15,209 nucleotides of DNA from Clostridiales bacterium UBA1206 (GTDB lineage Bacteria; Bacillota; Clostridia; Oscillospirales; CAG-382), in the NCBI GenBank assembly GCA_002310055.1, contig DBXS01000003.1, positions 11,864-27,072 of the forward strand, in the 5' to 3' direction. Numbering within the stretch: the first letter of the stretch is position 1; the number at the start of each line of letters is the position of its first letter. Shown one piece after another: positions 7,629 to 15,207 of the stretch. Made by a program: the position numbers and the translations under genes. The notes below the pieces were generated by a model that saw only the letters and a list, made by a program, of their open reading frames with translations, did not search any database and was not told the origin of the DNA.

Positions 7629-7646
7629 AAATCTGTAAATACGCGT
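7611..7646. promoter_or_regulatory. Operator-like inverted repeat ACGCGTAT...ATACGCGT
   Basis: ACGCGTAT (7611-7618) and ATACGCGT (7639-7646) are perfect inverted copies 20 bases apart, each containing the palindrome ACGCGT. One arm lies between -35 and -10 and the other just beyond the predicted start of transcription. A repressor bound here would block the promoter. The regulator is not in the window. Confidence 0.5.
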
Positions 7647-7672
7647 GAGACGGCAGATCCGTTTCCTGCATG

Positions 7673-7680
7673 GGAGGAGG
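7673..7680 (+). promoter_or_regulatory. Strong ribosome binding site of the solute-binding lipoprotein
   Basis: GGAGGAGG ends 7 bases before the ATG at 7688. It decides that start over the in-frame ATG at 7670, which lies on the upstream edge of the site itself. Confidence 0.85.
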
Positions 7681-7687
7681 ACAACTT

Positions 7688-9241
7688 ATGAAAAAGTTGC
7701 TGGCGTTACTGCTTTGCTTTGCGCTTATCGCCGTGTGCTTTGCCGCCTGCGGCAAGACCGAGGAAGAACAGAGCAAAGAAGAACCCGTAAGCGCTGAACA
7801 GAGCGCCGAAATATCGGAAGAAGAATCTTCCGCCGAAGAGGAATCGACCGCTCCGGTGCTCAATGTTGAACAGAAGGATTACGAAGACAAAGAATTCGTC
7901 ATAATGGGTTCGTGGCATAATACCGATTACGGCTCCGAGATAATGCCGAGCGAGTACGTCGACGACACCAGCGAATTCATCACCACCAACGTCAACGAGG
8001 CGATAGCCGAACGCAACCGCCTGACCGAAGACTATCTGGGCGTGAAGATACGCGAACTCTATATAGTTTCCGACCGTATGAGCGGCGCCGCCGCGCAGCA
8101 GCTGCGCGAAAACCATCTTGCCGGCACGCTCGGAGTCCATGTCGTGGCGCCTTCGATATACTGCCTGGGCGCGCTCGCCGGCGAAGGCATATTCGCCGAC
8201 CTCAACACCATAGAAGGCTTTGACACCGAATCGCCGTGGTTCGACCGGTCGTTCAAGACGACCGCCGAAGTGAACGGAAAACTGTTCTTCATTCAGGGCG
8301 ACTGCGGTCTTTACGGCTTCAACGCCACTCCGCTGGTATTTTTCAACAAGAGTCTCGCCGCAAAATACAATCTGCCGGATCTTTACCAGACCGTCCGCGA
8401 CGGCGAATGGACTTTCGATTTGGTGTACGAATATTCCAAACTGATGTCGGAAGACCTGAACGAAGACGGACTGATCGACTACAGGGACAAAACGGGTTAC
8501 GTGGGTCAGGCCGATGACAGTTGGAACTGGTTCTACGGCAGCGGCGAAAAGATAGTAGACGTCAAGAACGGCGAAATAGTGCTTTCGATGTATAACGAAC
8601 GCTCGGCAAACGTGGTGGAAACTATGAACAAGCTGTTTTCCGACAGGACTCTTTACTGCTGCGCCAACGACTATTTCAACGTCTCTTCGGATCCCGTGCG
8701 CGAACTGACCAGCAAGATGTTCAAAGAGGGCAGATCGCTGTTCTTCAGCGAGATAATGTCTTTTATCCACGAATTTTCGGATATGGAAGACGAGTTCGGC
8801 GTGCTGCCTATCCCCAAGTACAGCGTAGAGCAGGAAGATTACCACACGCTGCTCAACAGCTGGTCCGGCAACGCGTTCGCCATCCCCGACGTGCTGAGCG
8901 ACGAGGACCGCGTGTTCGCTTCCGAATGCCTGCAGACGTTTTGCTATTTTTCCACCGACACGGTCAAAAAGGAATATATAGAACGCACGCTCAAATATCA
9001 GAAGACCACCGACGAAAACAGCGCGGAGATGCTGGAGATAATCTTCGGCACGCGCGGCACCGACCTCGGGTTCATCTACAACGTGGGAAGCCACGGCAAC
9101 GCGACCACCGACACCTCGCTCCCCTGGCTGCTGCAGAAGATGATGGACGGTTCGATCACTTTCGCCGCCGGCTTTGAAGCGCGCAGGAGCGCCGCCGAAA
9201 GCGATATCGAAAACATCCAGGCGATGTATTCCGATTCGTGA
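7688..9241 (+). CDS. ABC-transporter solute-binding lipoprotein (family 1-like, probably carbohydrate)
   Basis: This 517-residue protein is a secreted, membrane-tethered substrate-binding component. It begins MKKLLALLLCFALIAVCFAAC: a charged start, hydrophobic core and lipobox-like FAAC with Cys21 as the predicted lipidated residue. An acidic Glu/Ser-rich linker (about 23-57) follows, typical of Clostridia lipoproteins. The rest looks like an extracellular solute-binding protein family 1: FADLNTIEGF, a VNGKLFFIQGD strand-turn, PLVFFNKSLAAKYNLPD and WTFDLVYEYSKLM. DLNEDGLIDYRD at 256-267 has the spacing of an EF-hand-like calcium loop seen in many relatives. No permease or ATPase gene is adjacent, so its partners lie elsewhere. 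The ligand is unknown; the downstream SGNH and GH110-like genes suggest a glycan. It has its own promoter and operator-like repeat. Confidence 0.82.
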   Translation: MKKLLALLLCFALIAVCFAACGKTEEEQSKEEPVSAEQSAEISEEESSAEEESTAPVLNVEQKDYEDKEFVIMGSWHNTDYGSEIMPSEYVDDTSEFITTNVNEAIAERNRLTEDYLGVKIRELYIVSDRMSGAAAQQLRENHLAGTLGVHVVAPSIYCLGALAGEGIFADLNTIEGFDTESPWFDRSFKTTAEVNGKLFFIQGDCGLYGFNATPLVFFNKSLAAKYNLPDLYQTVRDGEWTFDLVYEYSKLMSEDLNEDGLIDYRDKTGYVGQADDSWNWFYGSGEKIVDVKNGEIVLSMYNERSANVVETMNKLFSDRTLYCCANDYFNVSSDPVRELTSKMFKEGRSLFFSEIMSFIHEFSDMEDEFGVLPIPKYSVEQEDYHTLLNSWSGNAFAIPDVLSDEDRVFASECLQTFCYFSTDTVKKEYIERTLKYQKTTDENSAEMLEIIFGTRGTDLGFIYNVGSHGNATTDTSLPWLLQKMMDGSITFAAGFEARRSAAESDIENIQAMYSDS

Positions 9242-9278
9242 CGAAACAAAAGTTGCATTTGTAAAAACAAAATAAAGC

Positions 9279-9307
9279 GCGGCGCACTTCTTTACCGGGT
9301 GCGCCGC
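9279..9307. terminator. Intercistronic GC-rich hairpin
   Basis: GCGGCGCAC (9279-9287) pairs perfectly with GTGCGCCGC (9299-9307) across an 11-base loop, in the 104-base gap after the solute-binding gene. There is no T-run downstream on the + strand, so read-through into the SGNH gene is expected. The minus-strand side is U-rich. It may attenuate downstream expression or stabilise the upstream mRNA. Confidence 0.6.
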
Positions 9308-9345
9308 CGCAATATAAGAAACAAAAACCGTACACGAGGCGTTTT

Positions 9346-10917
9346 ATGCGGAACGAGATTTTTAAAATAAGACCCGAAAGCCCTCTTTGCAAAGACCTTG
9401 TCACACTGTCGTTCGATATCACTTTCACTTCCCTCCCTAAAGAGCCCTGCGTGGACGATTCGTTCATTTTCCCGAACGAGCTTTTCACGGTCAACGTGGG
9501 CGAAACGGAAAAGTTCACTTCCGACTATATTTATCAGTCCAAGTTCGTGGTCTTCAAGGCCGGGGACAAGCTGAATTTCGGCGGATACTGCCCCGATTTC
9601 AACCGCACCTGCGATCTTTTGCGGGACAAAAACGGCAATACGGCGTTTGAACCCGGCGTACGGTATCACATTGTGATAAAGCTCACGAGATATCGCGTTT
9701 ACATAGACGTGAACGACGGTTTTGCGACCGATTTCTACGGCAACGGGCGCGACGCGATAGATGAAGTGAGGTTTTACGCCAACAAAGGCGTGAGCGTGAT
9801 ACTGGAAAACGCAGAGCTTAAAGAAGAAGACAAACAATACCCCATAAAAGACCGCACGCTTAAAAGATTCCTGGACGAAGGGCTGTTCTGCAACTATCTT
9901 TCTTACCACACCGACGAATACGGGCTCTTTTTCGACCGGCTCAACATTATTCAGAACATAAAATGCACCACTCGCAATTCCGGCCAGTACGAGACCGGCG
10001 TGATGCTCGATTTTTATTCGGATACCGGCAAACTGAAGATAAGCTACACCGTCATGGACGCCGAAATCAGGGATTACGACCTTAAATTCGGCCTGTTTGT
10101 GAACCGCAAGGCGCTGGACGGCAAAACGCGCAAGGTGAACAAGGGCGACCATATCACCGACGAATTCGCGCTGCCGCCCGGGGACAAACGGATTACGCTC
10201 GTCTTCCCCTGCTGCCACACGGTCGCGATAGACAAAATATCCATAGACAAAGACGCAGCGGTATGCAAAGTCGAAAAGAAGAAGACGATAGTCCTGCTCG
10301 GCGATTCGATCACCGAAGGCAGCGAATGTCTCAGACCCGAACACGCCTATTTCAACAAGCTCGCGCTAAAGTATGATCTTTACAGTATAAACATGGCCGT
10401 TTCCGGAAGGTCGTTCAACGATTACAATCTGCTTGGCGATTACAGCATCAAACCGGATTACGTGCTGATAGCGAACGGCACCAATTCGTTCTGTATGGGC
10501 GCCGCGCCTAAGGAAGCGGCGTTCGGCGAGCTTGAAAAGACCATGGAAACCGTGATTAAAGCCGCAAAGTCGTATTTCCCCAAGGCGCTTATCATAGGTC
10601 TGCTGCCTATCTGGCGGTCGGACGAAAACGGCCCGAACTTTACGCTCAGAGAGACCGCGGAAAAGATGAAAGAGATTTATCAAAGATACAAAGATATAAA
10701 GATAATCGATTGCTACCGCTATATCCCTTTCGACTCAAAGTATTTTTCCAGTTCCAACCTCGCGCTGCATCCCAATTACCAAGGTCACGCCATTTACGGC
10801 GATAAGCTTATAGAAGACATTTCGCATATCTTCGGCAGACCGAAGAAAAACTACGATAAATATTACGCAGCCAAATTGCTTGGCGGCAAAAAGAAAGCGG
10901 GAGAAAAGACGAAATGA
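9346..10917 (+). CDS. SGNH/GDSL-fold hydrolase, two-part, intracellular
   Basis: This 523-residue protein is probably an esterase, perhaps a carbohydrate deacylase. The C-terminal part (about 310-500) shows SGNH blocks: IVLLGDSITEG (Ser321), NMAVSGRS (Gly354), IANGTNSF (Asn380) and ALHPNYQGH (His475). The usual Asp three residues before the His is Leu472 and the GTND Asp is Ser381, so the triad acid is missing or replaced. The N-terminal 300 residues are beta-rich without a family I can name; residues 1-155 resemble a concanavalin-like sandwich and about 175-305 could be the jelly-roll often preceding SGNH domains. There is no signal peptide or membrane segment, so it acts inside the cell. 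GAGG six bases before the ATG supports the start. Its stop overlaps the next gene's start by 4 bases (ATGA), indicating coupling. Confidence 0.8.
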   Translation: MRNEIFKIRPESPLCKDLVTLSFDITFTSLPKEPCVDDSFIFPNELFTVNVGETEKFTSDYIYQSKFVVFKAGDKLNFGGYCPDFNRTCDLLRDKNGNTAFEPGVRYHIVIKLTRYRVYIDVNDGFATDFYGNGRDAIDEVRFYANKGVSVILENAELKEEDKQYPIKDRTLKRFLDEGLFCNYLSYHTDEYGLFFDRLNIIQNIKCTTRNSGQYETGVMLDFYSDTGKLKISYTVMDAEIRDYDLKFGLFVNRKALDGKTRKVNKGDHITDEFALPPGDKRITLVFPCCHTVAIDKISIDKDAAVCKVEKKKTIVLLGDSITEGSECLRPEHAYFNKLALKYDLYSINMAVSGRSFNDYNLLGDYSIKPDYVLIANGTNSFCMGAAPKEAAFGELEKTMETVIKAAKSYFPKALIIGLLPIWRSDENGPNFTLRETAEKMKEIYQRYKDIKIIDCYRYIPFDSKYFSSSNLALHPNYQGHAIYGDKLIEDISHIFGRPKKNYDKYYAAKLLGGKKKAGEKTK

Positions 10918-12542
10918 AAAAAGTGTTGTTCCGAAAAGGGATTGCCATTGAAAGCGACACCTGTTATTATTTTGACAAAGACCTGCTCGAATATTACGAA
11001 GAAGACACGGACTTCAGCGATAATTACGAATATTTCTGTTCGCTTTCCGAACATTCCAAAGGCTACGGAGTCGCCGTCTGCGTGGAAAGCAAAGAAAACG
11101 TCACGCTGGATTTCGGCGGCGCGACAATACTTTTGCACGGAATGATCCAGCCGTTTGTCATAGCGAACAGCAAAAACGTCGCCGTAAAGAACGTAAACGT
11201 CAGGTACGACCGCTCTTTTACCACCGAAATGATATTGAAAGAGCGCGGCGAAAACTATTTGCGGTGCCGGGTAAAAGACGGTTTCCCGTACGAGGTGAAA
11301 GACGGCAGGTTCATTCCGTACAGCCCGTATTTCCGCGACGAGACCATTGACAAAGGCTTTGTGTTTATGCAGGAGTTCGACACCGAAACGCTCAAAGGCT
11401 TAAGCTGGCCCGTCGTCATAATCGGCTCGCTCGATAAAGAAAAAGCCGTTCTCCCCTGGGGCGGCACGGTCCCGATGCTGCTCGCGTACGAAGACGGCGA
11501 AGACGTTGTATTCAAAGGCGAAAACCTGCCCGGTTACAAAGTCGGTTCCACGCTCGTTATAAGCGGCGGCAACCGCGAAATTTCCAACCTGACCGCTTTC
11601 AACAGCGAAGACGTGCGCATAGAAAACTACCGCATCCTGAACGGACTTGGTATGGGGATACTTCCCATCTACTGCAAAAACGTCACGCTCGACGGGCTCA
11701 AAATGTTTTACGACGAAAAATCTCCCGGCATCGCCTCCAACACGGCGGACGGTCTGCACGCGGTGGCGCTCAAGGGCGACCTTGTGATAAAGAATTCCGT
11801 CTTCTACGGAATGATCGACGACGCGCTCAACATTCATTCGAACTACTACGCGTTCGAAAGCAAGAACGGGCGCGAGATGTATATCACCTGCCCGGGCCCC
11901 GCCGTGACGTTCAAGATATTCGGCGAAGGCGACACGATATCCGTAAAAGACGGGCATACGATGTACGAGAAGGCAAGGTATAAGATACTGAAGATAGAAA
12001 CCGTCGATACCAGGACCAAAAAGCTCACGCTCGATAAAGAGGCGCTCGACCACGCCCCCGGCGACCTTATAGAAAACCTCGATACCAACCCCAACGTGTA
12101 TATAGAAAACTGCTCGTTCGGAAAAGCCAACACGCATCTGCGGTTCCAGACGCGCGGCAAAACGGTGATGAAAAACTGCTTTACCGAAATGGATCTGCTT
12201 TTCACCGGCGACACCAATTACTGGTTCGAAGCGAGCCCGGTCAACGACGTGACGTTTGAAAACGTGCGGTTCGAGACCGAACGGGTCGGCGTGGCTTCGA
12301 TACCCGAATTCAAATCGTGCGAAAACGAAAAGTATTACCACAAAAACGTAAAGATAGTCAACTGCTCGTTCAGCACCCCCAACGCGATCTACGCGCGTTT
12401 CACCGATAATATCGAGCTTACCGACTGCAAAAACGACCGAAACGCGCCGTTCGAAGTGACGCTCGACAACTGCGGCTCGTTTATGACGAACTGCGAAGTG
12501 AACGAACACGTGACGAGCAACAGATCGGAAAAAGACGAATAG
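10914..12542 (+). CDS. Right-handed beta-helix protein, GH110-like putative alpha-galactosidase
   Basis: This 542-residue protein has repeated parallel beta-helix rungs such as NVTLDFGGATI, NVAVKNVNVRY, DVRIENYRI, NVTLDGLKMFY, VYIENCSF, DVTFENVRF and NVKIVNCSF. The segment DGLHAVALKGDLVIKN...GMIDDALNIHSNY (Asp279, Asp302, Asp303) and the later NYWFEASPV resemble glycoside hydrolase family 110, inverting exo-alpha-1,3-galactosidases acting on blood-group-B-type or related galactosides. As I recall, the key aspartates of a characterised GH110 enzyme have the same 23/24-residue spacing. Unlike most known members it has no signal peptide. It starts in the 4-base overlap with the SGNH gene, with GGGAG ten bases upstream. 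Alternatives are another beta-helix glycosidase or a lyase. The fold is sure, the family moderately so, and the substrate unproven. Confidence 0.68.
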   Translation: MKKVLFRKGIAIESDTCYYFDKDLLEYYEEDTDFSDNYEYFCSLSEHSKGYGVAVCVESKENVTLDFGGATILLHGMIQPFVIANSKNVAVKNVNVRYDRSFTTEMILKERGENYLRCRVKDGFPYEVKDGRFIPYSPYFRDETIDKGFVFMQEFDTETLKGLSWPVVIIGSLDKEKAVLPWGGTVPMLLAYEDGEDVVFKGENLPGYKVGSTLVISGGNREISNLTAFNSEDVRIENYRILNGLGMGILPIYCKNVTLDGLKMFYDEKSPGIASNTADGLHAVALKGDLVIKNSVFYGMIDDALNIHSNYYAFESKNGREMYITCPGPAVTFKIFGEGDTISVKDGHTMYEKARYKILKIETVDTRTKKLTLDKEALDHAPGDLIENLDTNPNVYIENCSFGKANTHLRFQTRGKTVMKNCFTEMDLLFTGDTNYWFEASPVNDVTFENVRFETERVGVASIPEFKSCENEKYYHKNVKIVNCSFSTPNAIYARFTDNIELTDCKNDRNAPFEVTLDNCGSFMTNCEVNEHVTSNRSEKDE

Positions 12543-12557
12543 CTAAAAAAAACAAAG

Positions 12558-12595
12558 CGGCAGACCGGAAAAGTTTCCGGCCTGCCGTTATTCTT
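12558..12595. terminator. Bidirectional intrinsic terminator
   Basis: CGGCAG-A-CCGGAAA (12558-12571) pairs with TTTCCGG-C-CTGCCG (12574-12587), 13 pairs with one A/C mismatch, loop AG. A T-rich tail follows on + and an A-rich stretch (12545-12555) gives T-rich sequence on the minus strand. It separates the convergent beta-helix and phosphoesterase genes. Confidence 0.88.
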
Positions 12596-12605
12596 TGCGG
12601 TTTTC

Positions 12606-15098
12606 TTATTTCTTTTTCTTTTTTATTATTATGACCGCGGCGGCGATCGCTGCGGCGGCGACGGCGGCGATTACGACGGGAACGATTATCCCGGAGTCGC
12701 TCTCGTCATTTTCCTTTGACGTTTCGGATATTTCCGTTACGGGTTCCGTCGGCTCTTCCTCGCCCGATACGGGCGCTTCGAGCGCGGGGATGGTCTCGGT
12801 CTCTTCGTGGCCGCACTTGGAACACACGCGGCGTTTTAAGCCTTCCTCGCCGATCCCGGGCTCTTTTTCGGTGACCCATTCGCCGTAGGTGTGCTCGCAG
12901 ACTATCGTTTCGAGCGTGAACGAAGTCTGGTTGCTCTTTTTGAAATACCGGTCGCGTATGGCAGAATAGTATTCGACCTGCACCTGCGTGCCGTCTTCCG
13001 AAAAATAGAGCATGCATATCATACCGGCGGGCGACGTGAGGTCCATCCCCTGCGGGTCGACGAGCATCTGCGTAACTGTCGCGCCACCGGCGCCTTCGCT
13101 GCGCGTGATGACCACGTTATCGCAAGGATCGTGTCCGCTTATGACGAGCGATATGTTTTTGTGCTTGGAAACGAATTTTTCCCACATATGGTCGCCGTTG
13201 TTGTATCCGCCCGAGGTGGTCGGCGGGCAGACGTCGTTGGCGTCGAGCGTCGTGCCGTCACGGAACAGGTAGCAGTGCGTGGTGACGATGACGTTGCAGT
13301 CGGGGTGGCTTTCTATCACTTTCGCCGCCCAGTCAAGCACTTCGTCCGCGGCGCCGTAATCGAGCGTGAGTATGAGATATTTGACCATACCTATCTGAAC
13401 GATCCTCGCGGTGTTTTCTATCTTTTGATCGTACGATTCGGTATAGGTGGCTTTATACGCTTCATCGCCGAAATACTTGTTGAAACCGGCGGAAGAATCG
13501 TGGTTGCCGCGGACAATGGAATAAGGCACTATGCCGTTCAGGCGGTCGTACTGCTCTTTGGTGAGCTTCCATTCCTGCGCGGTGTCCCTTTCGGTCGTGT
13601 CGCCGAGTCCGAGTACGTATTTGAGTTTGGTCTTTTCGGCGTTTTCGGTCAGCCAGTCGAATATGTAATGCAGCTTGTCGGGCGCGTAGAACGTGAGCAC
13701 CTGGATATCGCCGATTATCGCCATAGAATAGGCGTAATCTTCGAGCGGCTGCTTGTTTTCGGGATCGATCCAGTTTTTAAGCACTTCCGCGTCGTGGCCG
13801 TTGCCCGAGCCGTCTTCTATCACAAGCGCGTTCTGCCTGCCGTTGAGGTCGTAATGCGCAATGAGCCCTTCGGCGGTAAGGTCGACGTTTTGCATATCGG
13901 AAGCTATCTGCTCCGCCGTGCGCACGCCGGAAAACACGGTCACGCTCGATATCTTGCCTTTGAAATACTGCCCGTTGCCCGACCTGCGGTCGCCGCCGAT
14001 GCAGTAGCCCACCTCGGGAACGCTGCACGACATCGTCTTGCTCACGGTCTGTGCGAGGACGCCGTTTATGTAGCAAAGGAGCTTTGAATTATCGGAATCG
14101 TTGACTATGGCGACGTGCGCCCAATCGCCGGTGCGGACGTCGCACGAGAATATCTGCTCGGTGGTCCTGCCGTTCGAATCGGTAAAGTATATCCGCGGCG
14201 CGCCTCTGGTGCTTATTTCAAAGTTCACGCACGCGGCGGTCCCTTCGTAGTTGCCTAAGATAATGCCCGCCCTTTCGTTGTAGCCTTCGGGGACTTTGAC
14301 CCACGCTTCAAAGGTCTTTGGCATTTCGGCAATGATATCGGTCGTGCAGAGCGCGTCTGCGGTAAAGTACATACCTCTCGTATCGGGGTCTTCGGCGGCG
14401 TTGTAATTCATTTTAGTCTCTTTCTTAAGGTCGTTTTTGTTTTTGGAAAGATCAGTAAACGGAGAACCCGACGTAAGGTCGTACGCCGCGATCAGGTTTT
14501 CGTCGCCGGTATCGGGGCCGTTCAGATCGGCTTTCAGCTCCGCTTCGGTCCTCACGTCGGAATACAGCGCCACGGAAAACAGTTCCGAATTCTTTAAATA
14601 CTGCGTGTTGCTGTCCCGCAAGTCGCCGCCGACGACGAGCCCGTTCGGCAGCTTTACCGCGGTAATGGCGGTCTGTACGGTCTGCTTGAGCTCGCCTTCC
14701 ACGTACAGCGACGCGACTTTGGTTTCCGGATCTATGGTGACGGCGATATTCACCGGCTCGCCGGTCCGGATGTCGTACGAAGTGAAATCGTAGCGCGGCG
14801 AAATGCTGCCGTTGTTCCAGTAGAGCGCCACCGCGCCGTTATCGCGCAGTTCGAGGTTCATACTGACCGTGGTGCTGTTGGAAAAGTTGCCGACTATGGT
14901 GCCGAGTCTGCCGTTGCCGGCGTTTTTCGCGACTTTTATCCGAGCTTCCCAGGTCAGCGGCATGGCGGGAGCTTTTGTCTGCTTGACCGTGTCGGCATTG
15001 AAAGTCATACCTTTGTTTTCCGCCGCAAACGCGCCGAACGCCGCCGCGCACGGAAGGAGCAAAGCCAAAACAAGCAGCGCAATGACGGTTTTTTTCAT
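12606..15098 (-). CDS. Surface-anchored protein: two LamG-like domains plus calcineurin-like phosphoesterase
   Basis: This 830-residue protein is exported and stays membrane-bound. Residues 1-26 form a signal peptide ending AFAA. LamG/concanavalin-like domains span about 29-195 and 243-405, each with GMxFxAD, a TGE/TGD strand, VVGGDLRD or CIGGDRRSGN and a YSDVRT/FSGVRT end, so they look like a duplication. Residues 456-730 form a metallophosphoesterase: GDIQ (Asp464, Gln466), GLGDTTE (Asp500), RGNHD (Asn532, His533), TTHC (His608) and SGHDP (His656). Gln replaces the first-motif His and Pro the last His of GHxH. A Cys/His motif (CEHTYGEW...CSKCGH, 734-764) precedes an acidic linker, a membrane helix (803-825) and a lysine tail. 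The substrate is unknown; a phosphorylated glycan or nucleotide is a guess. An in-frame upstream ATG at 15140 was rejected. Confidence 0.85.
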   Translation of the reverse strand: MKKTVIALLVLALLLPCAAAFGAFAAENKGMTFNADTVKQTKAPAMPLTWEARIKVAKNAGNGRLGTIVGNFSNSTTVSMNLELRDNGAVALYWNNGSISPRYDFTSYDIRTGEPVNIAVTIDPETKVASLYVEGELKQTVQTAITAVKLPNGLVVGGDLRDSNTQYLKNSELFSVALYSDVRTEAELKADLNGPDTGDENLIAAYDLTSGSPFTDLSKNKNDLKKETKMNYNAAEDPDTRGMYFTADALCTTDIIAEMPKTFEAWVKVPEGYNERAGIILGNYEGTAACVNFEISTRGAPRIYFTDSNGRTTEQIFSCDVRTGDWAHVAIVNDSDNSKLLCYINGVLAQTVSKTMSCSVPEVGYCIGGDRRSGNGQYFKGKISSVTVFSGVRTAEQIASDMQNVDLTAEGLIAHYDLNGRQNALVIEDGSGNGHDAEVLKNWIDPENKQPLEDYAYSMAIIGDIQVLTFYAPDKLHYIFDWLTENAEKTKLKYVLGLGDTTERDTAQEWKLTKEQYDRLNGIVPYSIVRGNHDSSAGFNKYFGDEAYKATYTESYDQKIENTARIVQIGMVKYLILTLDYGAADEVLDWAAKVIESHPDCNVIVTTHCYLFRDGTTLDANDVCPPTTSGGYNNGDHMWEKFVSKHKNISLVISGHDPCDNVVITRSEGAGGATVTQMLVDPQGMDLTSPAGMICMLYFSEDGTQVQVEYYSAIRDRYFKKSNQTSFTLETIVCEHTYGEWVTEKEPGIGEEGLKRRVCSKCGHEETETIPALEAPVSGEEEPTEPVTEISETSKENDESDSGIIVPVVIAAVAAAAIAAAVIIIKKKKK

Positions 15099-15107
15099 TT
15101 TCGTTTT

Positions 15108-15113
15108 CTCCTT
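15108..15113 (-). promoter_or_regulatory. Ribosome binding site of the LamG-phosphoesterase gene
   Basis: On the minus strand AAGGAG lies 9 bases before the ATG at 15098. It picks this start, which gives a clean signal peptide, over the upstream ATG at 15140 that would put a lysine/glutamate-rich stretch before it. Confidence 0.82.
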
Positions 15114-15131
15114 TTTTTGTTCATCAATGTC

Positions 15132-15160
15132 ATTATACACAACGAGGATGATAAAAGCAA
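15132..15160 (-). promoter_or_regulatory. Candidate promoter of the LamG-phosphoesterase gene
   Basis: On the minus strand TTGCTT (15160-15155) and a perfect TATAAT (15137-15132) are 17 bases apart. The -35 matches only its first three bases. The predicted leader is about 30 bases. The -10 lies just downstream of the rejected upstream ATG region, another reason to prefer the start at 15098. Confidence 0.6.
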
Positions 15161-15192
15161 TAGTGAAATCGTTCGTTCCGCCCCGGTGAAAT

Positions 15193-15207
15193 CTTCGGGC
15201 GAAGCCC
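15193..15207. repeat. Overlapping small hairpins at the right edge
   Basis: CTTCG (15193-15197) can pair with CGAAG (15200-15204), or GGGC (15197-15200) with GCCC (15204-15207). The two folds exclude each other. The element is cut close to the window edge, so whether it is a terminator of a neighbouring gene or part of a repeat cannot be told. Confidence 0.35.

Noticed and set aside
7706..9094. Long open frame (about 462 codons) antisense to the solute-binding gene
   Set aside because: Shadow of a lipoprotein gene with a signal peptide and strong ribosome site; the antisense product shows no recognisable motif.
11400..12509. Antisense frame of about 369 codons across the beta-helix gene
   Set aside because: Low-complexity Val/Arg/Phe/His composition typical of the complement of this codon usage; no ribosome site.
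12891..14087. Rightward frame of about 398 codons opposite the phosphoesterase gene
   Set aside because: The minus strand carries GNHD, GD and LamG motifs; the + frame has none.
15099..15140. Upstream ATG for the LamG-phosphoesterase gene
   Set aside because: It lies at the predicted -10 box, lacks a good ribosome site, and would bury the signal peptide behind a charged stretch.
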